In this document: positions 26,001 through 35,700 of the stretch, piece by piece
How the letters are laid out: the number at the start of each line of letters is the position of its first letter
How positions within the stretch are numbered: the stretch's first letter is position 1
Assembly (NCBI RefSeq): GCF_018320785.1
Contig: NC_054867.1
Location: 28,089,855-28,153,854, forward strand
Length of the DNA stretch: 64,000 bases
Source of the DNA: Cheilinus undulatus
Taxonomy: Eukaryota; Chordata; Actinopteri; Labriformes; Labridae
Direction of reading: 5' to 3'
Notes under the pieces: generated by a model
Told to the model about the DNA's origin: nothing
The model's database searches: none
What the model saw: only the letters and a program-made list of their open reading frames with translations
Program-made: the position numbers and the translations under genes

Positions 26001-29000
26001 TGTGTCAGTCAAATTGTTTAAGAAACATAAAACACGACATGCAACATTTGATTCTACAATAAATTACAGATATAATATTTTTAACTACAATCATTCAATG
26101 AAGGAAAACTGAAAGACTTTTCTTTGATAACGTGTGCATTGCACGCCCTTTATTTTACTAGTGACAGTAAATCCAAGCTTTATCTCCTTTTTCTAGAGCT
26201 GCAAACAGCACTGAAGGGGATCCAGACAGTGAGCTCTGTAGTGCAACAAATGTAAATGTGTCTTTTTCAAAATTCAAATTTTCAAATTAAAATCAACACT
26301 CCTACTTTACAGTTTTGCAGGGTGGTCCTCAGACCAAAGATTCTCAGAATTTTCAACATGTGACCCCCAAAATAAAGGTGCCAGAGAACGGGGACCCCCA
26401 GTGTACCTGAAGATGGTTGAAGCATAGTTGAACACAGCAGTGCACATTCAAGAATAACTGTGTGTAGACCTGTATCTAAAGGATTGTTGAAACATTACTT
26501 TGATTTCAGCACACTTCTCGACAAATGGTCATTTTTTAAATTTCACATTAAGTAACTGAATGCATGCATTTTTATAGAAATTATTAAAACAATCTGAAAT
26601 CATCTGAGAATATTCTTTGCTTTTAGGAAGGCATCCAGCAACCACCTTTCAGTGTCTTACAACCCCCACCTTGAGAACCACTGCCTTAGACCTGTGTCAG
26701 CTTTAAGTAATGCTATTCACATCCGGTCTGATCCTAATCATATTCAAATGTCTCAGCTGAATGCTTCCCTTCTTTATATGCAAATAAACACAGAGCCCCA
26801 TACCTTCAAGAGCCTTTAAAAAAGGAAATAATGATGACATTCTGCGAACATGAGCCGTGAATTAATTAGGCAGACCTTTACTTTTTTTAAGATTACTGTA
26901 TACAGAGACTCACATCATTTAACATGGTGTTAAGCATGTAGAAACAGAGCATTTTAAGAGGAATCAGGGTAATTTCAGCTAAATTCTAAAACTTAAGACA
27001 TGAACCAGGTTACATGGAGCATTGACAAAAACAATTTCTCTGCATTTTGTGAACCATGCATCTAGATATATAAACAGAGAGGATCTGTCTCTTAGTTCTT
27101 TTCATGTATGCAGACTCACAAGATAAATGATTGCGACTTTGTTAACTCTTGATGGCCTGAATCACACCAGTCCATCTTTATTAAATACTGTTTCTGCATG
27201 CTTAACACTGTTTTGTGAGGTGAGGTGAGTCTCTGTACACATAAAAAGAAAGAAAAAAACATTAACACATTGCTCATGTTTGCAGTATGTCGTCATTATT
27301 TTCTGTTTTTAAAGATTAAAGGTGAATGGGGCTCTGTGTTCATTTATATATGAAGAGAAAAAGCCTTCAGTTGATCACCGAGACATTGGCATGAGGGATC
27401 AGACCAGGTGATCAAGGAGACACTGGGATATAACAAGGATCAGACTGGGTGTGAATAGCAGTACAAGAGTTGTAGGAGTGTCAACATCTAGGGTTGCTCA
27501 CTCTCTCTCTTTGGCAGGCACGAATACAGACACCATAAAATCAGCTCTACTTGCTGTCTTTTTGCCTCTACGACTATATTCACTTTTTATTTCACACCGA
27601 GAATAAGGGCTTCCTGATTTTCTTTTCACTAATAATGGGATTATGTCCACAATATAAAGATGATGAGCAACTAATGAATAGAACTTGTACAAGCAGAGGA
27701 CCACTGAAGCTTTATGACGTCACACTACCCAGAGTGTAGTTCAGACTAAAACAAGGCAGCATCTAGGTCAGTTAATTAAAGATTTTACTTTAAGTTTTCT
27801 CAAAATGCAAATATTTACATTTTTTGTTCACTATATATATGAGAGATACAACTATCTAATTTAGTGAACCCCTGTAATCATGCAGACTTACTTTTAATAT
27901 TCAAATTTATTTTCTAAATAATTAAAATGCAATCCTGCAAGAGAAAAGCAGCAATGGAAGCAGCTCAATAAGTAAGAATATTGGTTCAGTGTTTAATGAT
28001 TAAACTGATTGTGTTTGTTTTTAGTGTTTGCACTGAATAAAGACTTTGAAATTGTTTCCAACAAACCCTCTTGCTTTACCTACTTCCACTACCCCACCAG
28101 GAATAAATACTTTTTTTTTTATGTACTGAGTTACATAATTACATTGAGTAAAGTCTCTGGTACTATAATATATTGACTGTCATCTTACCTTTAAAAGTTT
28201 AGCAGTTTAGCTGCATGACACTTACTTGTAAAGAGTGACTTTAACATGTCATTTCCTGGTTGGAAGGAGACTGAAAAGCCTTACACATTTTGTAAAAATA
28301 GTGAGGAACTAGTACATTTTTCAGCATTACACACTACAGCCAAGCGGAAGAGAACTTAAATTTGGTTGTATTTTTCCCCTACAACGGCAATGAAGCATCT
28401 AATCTCTTCTTAAAAAAAAAGGTTTATAAATAAATCACAGTGACTCACAGTATAAACAACCAAATGGGCGAAGATGTCTTCTTTAACATGTTAAAGAAGA
28501 TCTTCTTGTTTTACCTGATTTCACAGAAGAGGAAATGAGGCAGAGGGTGGAAATGTCCCAGACTTTGGTAAACAAGTACACTTACTCTGGTTCAAATTTA
28601 CTTTAGTAGAAGTAAAAGTACTGGTCTATAAATACACTCTAGTGAAAGAAAAAAGTTAGTCATTTAAAGTCTCCTCAAAGTACTGAGTAGCTACTTGTAA
28701 TACTTGAGGGGCTTTCTCGGTGAAATATAATCTTTCCCTATTGTGCCACAACTACAAGGGAACATGAATCTCTTACAAGCCTGGTTATCATAAGCCGCTA
28801 TTTAACCAAAAGTCGAATGCAACAGCTGTTTCAGGATGAAATGTGCAATCATTCTCTTGCCATGTGCTGCTGACTGTCATGTGCTGAGTCAAACTACTGG
28901 CTTTTTTTCTTGTTGCTTACAGATAGCTTGGAGCTCCTTCTTGTGGCTTTTAGTGCTTGTTTTTTTACTCTGCATCATGCTTTTAAAAATGTAGTGAAAT

Positions 29001-29582
29001 TCAGTACTTCCCTCTTAATTAATTAAGTAAAAGCAGCTGTTTTAAAAAGTGCAAATATGAAAAAAGCTACTCAATTGCAGTAATGGGAGTAAATGTAATA
29101 AGTTATTTCCACCCCTGGAAAGAGTAAGCTATACATTCAGCCTTTCTACAGCCCATCAGATACACCCACATTATTGTGAAACTTAACATTTTACTGGTAT
29201 GTGTAATAAGGAAGTGCTGGGGAAATTAAACATTGACCAAGTGATAAACAGGAGTGGTCACATTAAATTCTTACAATAATGCAAAGAAAACTAGATGGGG
29301 ATGTGCCCTGAATTGTTAAAAATGAACACCTCTGTCTCTGCTGCTGTGAGGCTTACCTGTATGATGAGGATGCTTCAGGTTGAAAAGGGCAGACCTTTCC
29401 TTTTTCCATATTTTCGTTTCTTCCACGACCTGTTCCTGACGATCGCGGGGTTTGTTAAGGCTGTTGGGCTGCTGTATTGACATAGCCCTCTCAAACCAAA
29501 CCTGCCGCAGGAACACATACAGTGTAAAGGTTCCCACCACGAAACCAGCGTAGAAGGAAAATCGAGATCCGAGGGCCTTCAT
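17005..29582 (-). CDS. c1galt1-like: C1GALT1-like gene B, core 1 beta-1,3-galactosyltransferase, 3 coding exons, 398 aa
   Basis: Exons in transcript order: 29357-29582, 17448-18112, 17005-17310. Exon 1 encodes a short cytosolic tip, a signal anchor (about residues 8-25), and a stem ending [17 protein letters not shown]. Exon 2 carries the GT31 catalytic core: [35 protein letters not shown] with the metal-binding acidic triad, [29 protein letters not shown] and HPFVPEQH, ending [11 protein letters not shown]. Exon 3 begins [15 protein letters not shown], continues with [19 protein letters not shown] and ends in a charged Lys/Arg/Glu-rich tail. Length is close to vertebrate C1GALT1 (about 360 aa) plus a longer tail. 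Intron 1 is 11.2 kb, phase 1, GT-AG; intron 2 is 137 bp, phase 0, with a GC donor (gag|gcaagt). The catalytic residues look intact, so this is the best candidate for an active T-synthase in the array. T-synthase normally needs the chaperone C1GALT1C1, which is not in this window. Confidence 0.92.
18113..18950. other. Start of gene B intron 1, nothing recognised
   Basis: AT-rich intronic sequence between the catalytic exon and the L2 insertion. Short frames on both strands have no recognisable domain. Confidence 0.5.
18955..20055 (+). mobile_element. L2-type LINE, 5' part of broken reverse-transcriptase frame
   Basis: Translated pieces match the L2 endonuclease-RT linker and RT: a '[20 protein letters not shown]' type stretch near 19230-19290, and '[13 protein letters not shown]' near 19965-20000, the conserved RT D-x-x-x-A-F-D-T box. 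Frames are interrupted by stops and shifts. A foreign block at about 19355-19580 appears to be a separate insertion. The element continues after later insertions at about 21912-23133. Confidence 0.8.
20207..20754. mobile_element. hAT-like non-autonomous element with target duplication
   Basis: The element is flanked by a perfect 9-bp direct repeat, caacacaat, at 20198-20206 and 20755-20763. Its ends are roughly inverted (left aggggtgggta, complement of right tagggctaggta). The interior is rich in GAATCGAT-type motifs. Target size of 8-9 bp fits the hAT superfamily. It is nested in another repeat (about 20058-20900) that itself separates the two halves of the L2 element. Confidence 0.7.
21190..21668 (+). 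mobile_element. L1-like LINE ORF2 C-terminal fragment
   Basis: The translation reads [20 protein letters not shown], then [14 protein letters not shown]. This is the conserved segment after the RT domain of vertebrate L1-type ORF2. It is followed by a poly(A) run (21440-21458) and further homologous but stop-interrupted sequence to about 21660. It is decayed. Confidence 0.7.
21691..21911 (+). repeat. Dispersed repeat, inverted partner of the copy at 1971
   Basis: It starts with tandem gttagttt units and proceeds through 'ttatggacggattttgatga' and 'ggataaggaaga' type landmarks to 'gggctaatggcggaggtctg'. The same order is found on the minus strand at 1971-2220. SINE-like or MITE-like, family unassigned. 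Confidence 0.7.
21912..23133 (+). mobile_element. L2-type LINE, 3' part
   Basis: It has RT thumb and C-terminal L2 landmarks: [70 protein letters not shown]. It ends at about 23133 with the tail gataaaagcgtctgctaaat typical of fish L2/CR1-group elements. Stops interrupt the frame. It is separated from its 5' half (18955-20055) by nested insertions. Confidence 0.88.
23134..23340 (+). mobile_element. Mariner/Tc1-like transposase scrap
   Basis: The reading frame gives [16 protein letters not shown], the conserved C-terminal box of Tc1/mariner transposases (WPDLNPIENLW type), then a stop. It abuts the 3' end of the L2 element. Confidence 0.7.
23341..24150. other. Gene B intron 1, repeat-like, unassigned
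   Basis: AT-rich sequence. A block at about 23740-23840 with 'tttgataccaagtttactat' looks like part of a DNA-transposon-derived repeat. Nothing coding was seen. Confidence 0.4.
24152..24787 (+). mobile_element. Pogo-like (Tc1/mariner group) DNA transposon remnant
   Basis: The ends are imperfect inverted repeats (left cctattttccgg; complement of right accatattttccagag) with gtgcgactt-type subterminal motifs on both sides. Inside, 24500-24680 in one frame reads [20 protein letters not shown] followed by [20 protein letters not shown]. This looks like the CENP-B-type helix-turn-helix region found in pogo/Tigger-type transposases. The DDE catalytic domain is absent, so it is non-autonomous. Confidence 0.7.
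24788..28476. other. Gene B intron 1, no feature recognised
   Basis: About 3.7 kb of AT-rich sequence. Short frames such as those near 25118-25384 and 25651-25980 show no domain, signal peptide or splice-consistent extension. I see nothing I can name. Confidence 0.4.
28477..28500. repeat. Perfect 24-bp palindrome
   Basis: tcttctttaaca followed directly by its exact reverse complement tgttaaagaaga, with no loop. Further partly matching gaaga/tcttc bases extend it on both sides. Confidence 0.9.
28560..29115. repeat. Probable dispersed DNA-transposon-derived repeat
   Basis: The left part contains 'agtaaaagtactggtctata' and 'ctcaaagtactgagtagcta', and the right edge 'ttatttccacccctggaaa'. This is the pattern of a repeat family common in fish genomes as I recall it. 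It lies within gene B intron 1, about 240 bp from exon 1. Confidence 0.45.
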
Positions 29583-31946
29583 GCTGGACCAGGTGTCTCA
29601 CTGTGGGTCGTTTTAAGTCGACAGCAGCTGAATGAGAGAGGAGGACAGACGATGTGTACAGAAGTTTCATTAAGGCCCCAGTGAAGAACAGTAAACTACA
29701 CGTCACCCTGCTGTCCACTGTGACTGCTACCTGACAGCTGTTCAACCTGTTTAAGGAGTGGTCTACTCACCAGGGGTACTGCAGGCACCATAGCAGCTGT
29801 TTCATCCCACGGCTACTTCATTTCAGAAGAAACCATCAACTTGTACAAGGGACCAGTTTCCAAAAGATTACGTTTGTCACCTCTTGATGACAACTTAGCC
29901 CAGCTAGCAACACTAATATGCTGCTAAGAGCCAGGATTTGATTTAAGCATTTAGAGAACAAATAGAAACGCCAACCAGCCCATCTCCGAAACATATAAAA
30001 TAACTATGATGATACCCCTCAGTTAATGGTTCCTGGTTTGACTGTCTTGACAAGTGGCGTTAGCTAACTGGCTAGTCCGTTATTTGATCGACATATAGGT
30101 TAACTTCTGCGCTAAGTTAGCTTAGTGCGCAACGCTAACGGAAACATTACAGTGTTTAGTGACCGACAAGACTCGCTAATAATAAATGTGTCTGGGATAA
30201 GCCGAAAACGTTCGTGTTTAAAACGCACACGTTACAATATCAACATGAAACGACGCTGTGAAAACTACATCTAACTTATCTTGCTGCTTACTTCCGTCCG
30301 AAAAAAAACCGCTACTTCCGGTCAAAGATTTCAAAAGAAGAAGCACAGTAAACGTAGAACACGGAAACCTGTCATACCACAAACATATGTATTGCAGTAG
30401 ATGGTGCGAAATAATTAACTGTCATTATTTTTTATCGCCACATAAGTATCATGTTCAAAGGGTGGCGGTTATGCACGGAAGTAGTTTGCCTTCGCCGTTA
30501 AAAGAAAAAGAAGAATACACATCATGCTCGTATATACATTCTAAGTGCCCAGTGCTATCTTTTAATTCCAGATTTAAAGTTATGACTGCAAACACTGAGG
30601 TAAGTTTCTGTTTGCTGTCGTGTTTCTACTCCTTGCAGGTTAATGTTAATATTTGACTAACTCTTCTTGTTTGTTTTCCAACACTCATACAGCGGCTTCA
30701 CTAAGAAGCATCAAAGAGAGGCAGGTAAAATAGCGTACTTGATGTAAGAATACAGAGTATACCATCCCATTTTTTTTATCCCCGTTTGATTTGTACAGAT
30801 TATTTTAATAGCATAAGAAGCCTACCATCTCGATGTTATTTTCATGCAGGCACAAAAGCTCTTTGTCTGACCTTTATGAAAGAAAAATAAATCCTTGTAA
30901 AACATGAGCTGCTTGAGGTTTCTTCCACTTTGCAAGAAGTTTTTACTTGCCAAAATAACTTTGCTGTGTTGTTTAGTGCTGTGCTCATGATAAATGAGGA
31001 GGGCTGAGGAACAATTAATGAAAATTAAACAACCTTTCAAGTAATGTTAAGATCTGTAATGGTATGATCATATTTGTATCCAGTATGAGTTAGTCTCAAA
31101 ATGTGAGTACTTTTACTTGGTCTGAAAAAAAAAAACAAAAAAAAAAAACATGGCATCAGTGCATTCCTTATTGTCTTTCCTGGGTAGGGTTGTAAACTTC
31201 AAAACTGTCCTGCTCTCTTCGGTTACTTGAGTCTTGCATCGCAGACCTTTAAGGACTAATGATTCAGTCTAATTATCACACCTGATCAGATCATTAGATT
31301 TTGCTCAAATAAAACATTTAAGTAAATAATAAAAGATTTATTAATCAGATGAAACTTATAGGCCTTAAATTGTGTGCCTTCCTTTGAAGGACTGAGACAC
31401 CTACATCCTTAATAAATTAAGTTAACTGGGCAAATGAAGAAAAAACGCCTTCTGTACCTGAAGGTTTTTCCTGCTCATGCATGACACACCTCCAGCCCCT
31501 GGGCATAGGCCTCTTTCGAATTAGATCCATACTGCTGATTCCTATTGATAATTGTGTCTTTTTCGTACATTGAAATGAAGCTTCACAACAAAAAGCCACA
31601 CATTTGAAAGTGTTTACTTAAGTCGCTCAAGCGCTACTTAGTATGTGCTTATATACAACAAATCCTTTCAAAAACATATTTAAGCAACGATTATGTACAA
31701 TGAAGTTCCACAAAGCCACAATTATTCACAAAATATACAAAGTCAGCCCTTTAAAGTACACCTCTGAAGATCATTGAAAAATATTTTGAACAGTTAAAAC
31801 CGTCAGGCATTGAAGATGACTATTATTTCAGCTTTTGTTTTGTTTTCGCTTTCTTTAAATTAAGGTCAATTAAATAAAGGCTATCCTAGTGAGACACTAA
31901 AATAAAATAAACACTTAAAATTGTATCCTCCCTAACTTCTTGTAAT
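29583..31946. other. Region between gene B exon 1 and os9 3' end
   Basis: This is the upstream flank of gene B and the tail of os9. The first 700 bases should hold the gene B promoter and any 5' leader exon; I could not identify a TATA box or a secure upstream exon. A 132-codon plus-strand frame at 30258-30656 has no family likeness and is treated as chance. Confidence 0.4.
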
Positions 31947-31952
31947 TTTATT
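31947..31952 (-). other. os9: Possible polyadenylation signal of os9
   Basis: AATAAA on the minus strand, about 785 bases after the os9 stop codon. It would give an ordinary-length 3' UTR. Use not shown. Confidence 0.3.
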
Positions 31953-32735
31953 CTGAACTCTTTGACAGCATATAGCAATCCAAGGGGAGCTACAAACTTA
32001 GGGACATATGCTTGAATCATAAGTTTAAGGAACACCACTGAGAATATAAAGTGCAAAAGCATGTGTACCAACTCTCATGAGATCTACATTGTTGCTCATT
32101 GTAAATGTAGAGCGTCAGAAAGAACAGGTGAAATATGAACTGTTGAGTACATGCCCTATGTTTCAAAGCTAAACACATTCACAGTCAAATATAAATAGCC
32201 TGTGCAAACACTCCTCTATTTGCTGAGGTATGAACAATGCCGAGGTGTGGTACTAAAACAGAGGGACTTCTTTTTCCATGTAAGAAAAGGTAAGAAATAG
32301 TTCAGCTTTGCACAGTGTACTGCTGAAAATGTTAGAACTAGATGTAAATACTCAGAGACACTGACTTTTTCCAAAAAAGTACATATTGTACCTTAATCAA
32401 TGGCCATTTGTTGCAGTATATCAAACTGAATCCCATCCAAAAGGGGAAATGCATAAGTTAATATAACAGCACAAGTAAAGCTGACAGGTTACGGCTTTAC
32501 TGTGCACATACACTACAAGTGGTGCCTCCTAAAGACACATATTGCCTATTGAAGACAGACAAACAGATATTCTGAATGTTCAGACATGAGAGTTGTTTTT
32601 TCTGCCAGGTTTAATAGCAGTAATTGAAACACAAGGGCTCCTCTTTCAAATTTGAGCCTGCACTCAGTCCTCCACTTTGCTGGTCTCCAAAGGAGTTCAT
32701 TGTGTGAAAAGGTGCAGTGAATGAACTGGAGGAGC

Positions 32736-35700
32736 TCATACATCCACATCATCTGAGTCAGAGGAGCTGGATGACTGTGACTCCTCCTGAGACTCTCCCC
32801 ACACAAACCTATAGTTGTTCTCCAACTCCTGCTGCCTCTTTTGCTCTTTGTAAACCTCTTCTGTACCTCCAGTCTGTAATGGTTAAGAGAGAGAAAGTAA
32901 TGTCAGAGACTATTTAGCATTGTGTAACTAACTTTAAAAAACTTTGAAGTTTCTCAGCAAAAGTGCTAATTACATGTGTGTAGCGGCTCACAATGTACTG
33001 GTTTATTATGGAAGAGAGAAACAGGCCTGTGGTTAACCAAAGTTATGCAGGGCTGAGTGTGGTGGTAAGCCAACCACAAATCCTGGCATATCCTTTCTAT
33101 GGGTGTATGTTTGTTGATGACTTCCAGAACATTAATCACACTCATCAAAAGAGAATCTGACATCTGTGAAATAAAACCACTGTTCTTTTCTACTACGGGT
33201 TGTTATTTGTCTCATAGCCATGTAATTATTTATTTATGGTAAGAGAATGTCTTTGCAAAGCTGTTTTCAAATATCAACTCTTGAAAATTTCAGGCAGACT
33301 GCCCCTGTCCCTGACAGCAGGAGGTGTTCCTTATGAATAATGTTTATCAAGAAGGAAAACACGCAGAAGTGATGCATTTCTTGTGCCAGGCAAAGGATAT
33401 GAGCATCACCATATCCACCCCTAAGTGCTCACAGTGAATTTTCTTGAATATTTCCCATGGCATTTTCACATCAGCTCACCAAAAATTCATACCAAAATTT
33501 TCTTAGGAGCTGGCAGGAAAAATTATCCTCGCATTTACACATGCAGCTCGCCCTGCATAAAGTTTTTAGGAGTTTTGTGCATGTGTGAACAGAGCTTAAG
33601 TCTGCTATGAAAATCCTAACAGAGAACCCTCCAAGCAGAAAAAAAAACAGACCAAATATTTTAACAGGACCATGGAACACAGTCTGACAACCCCGGCCCT
33701 GCCGGCTCTACCAGTTCCACAGTCCACAGGTGTTAAAGCATTTCAATGACAGGTCAACTCAAAGCATTTGATTATCTGATCCTGCACTATGTTACCCCTG
33801 ATAGGAATAATGCTGCAGTATAATGTTTCATTTAATGTCTGTGTTATTGAAGTAAAAAAGCAGAGTTAAAAAAGAAGGTCTGCTGTAAAAACATAATATC
33901 AGGGAAATCATTTACTTTTACTTAAAGAGAAATTTTGGAAACTGCATAATACAATTCTAAATATGAAATGTATGGTTTTGAATTTTAAAATCTTAATTCC
34001 TTCCTGTAAATGATGCAACGGACAATTAACTGTTACATACCATCTGTGCCTTTCAAATGATTACACATCTCTTTGCAGGTATATGTAGTCTCCACGCCAT
34101 TACACTCACACACACATACAAGTGCATCTCAAAAAATTTGAAAATCATTGAAGTTCTTTTTTTTCCCTGTAAAAAAAAAGTGAAGCTTCCACACATTCTG
34201 GATTCATCTCATTCAAAGCAAAATATTTAAATACTCTTTGTTTAAATCTTGATGATTATGGCTTATAGCTCACAAAAATAAGAAAATGAACTATCTCAAA
34301 ATATTAGAATATGACGAAACATTAGTTAAAAAAAAGGATTTTTATTACAGAAATGTTGACCTTCTGGAAAATTATACTCATTTATGCACTCAGTACTTGG
34401 TCGGGGCTCCTTTTGCACAAATCACTGCAAAAATGCAATGTGGCATGAAGGCGATCAGTCTGTGGTACTGAGTTATGAGCCCAGGTTGCTCTGATAGCAG
34501 CCTTTCTCTTATCTGTATTGTTGAGTCTGGTGTCTCTCGTACTTTTGGCTTCACTGTGGGCAGGTGCCATGTCCTGCTGAAGAAAGAAGTCAGTACCTCC
34601 ATAAAGCTTCTCAGCAGATGGAAGCATGAAGTGCTCTAAAAACTCCTAGTAGACAGTTGACAGTGTTGACTCTGGACTTAAAAAAGCACAGTGAACCAAC
34701 AGCAGCAGATGACATGGCACATGGCATAAAACCACCACTGACTGCAGAAACTGAAAACGCAGAATTCTGCACCTTGGATTCTGTGCCTCTCTGATCTTCC
34801 TCCAGACTCTGGGACCTTTATTACCAAATGAAATTTAAAATTTGATTTAATCTGAAAACAAGACTTTGGACCATTTAGGAACAGTCCAGTTCTTTTCCTC
34901 CTTAGCCCAGGTGAGACATTATGATGTTTTCTGGGGTTAAGGACTGACTAAACACTAGGAACACAACACTTGTAGCCCATTTCCTGGGCCAGTCTTTGTG
35001 TGGTGGCTCTTGATCCACTGACTCAGCCCTATCCACTCCTTGTATCTGTTTTATTTGACAATCCTCTGAAGGCTGAGCTCATCTATGTTGCGTGTGCGAC
35101 TTTTCTTACCACTTCGCTCTTCCACTCAACTCTCCATGGATATTCTTGGATACAGCCTCTGAGAACAGCCTGCCCTTTCAGCAGTGATCTTCTATGGCCT
35201 ACCCTACTTGTGAAGGGTGTCAGTGATTGTCTTCTGGCCAGTAGTCAAGTCATTAGTCTTCCCCATTATGGCTGTGTGAACGCTGTTGCGAGTTGTGAGC
35301 CTCCCAGCAAGATGGTCCCTGGTTTGCTTCCCGGTCAGGGCCTTTCTGTGCGGAGTTTTCATGTTCTCCCCATTCATGCATGGGTTCTCTGTGGGTGCTC
35401 CCGCTTCCTTCCACCACCAAAGACATGCTCATTAGGTAAACTGTTGACTCTAAATTGGCCGTAGGTGTGAATGTGAGTGTGCCTGGTTGTCTGTCTCTAC
35501 ATGTCAGCCCCGTGACTGACTGGCAACCAGTCCAGAGTGTACCCCACCTCTCGCCCAATGACAGCTGGGATAGGCTCCAGCCCCTCTGTGACCCCCAATG
35601 GGATAAGTGGTATAGAAAATGGATGGATGGAAGTAAATCACAGGAAAAACTTAATATAGTTACATGATATTCTATTTTTTGAGATGCACCTGCATATATG

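Noticed and set aside
30258-30656. A 132-codon open frame upstream of gene B
   Set aside because: No family likeness, no signal or domain, and no splice-consistent partner exon.
35000-35464. A 154-codon plus-strand open frame
   Set aside because: It runs antisense through the mariner element and into the L2 insertion, so it is a chance frame across a repeat junction.
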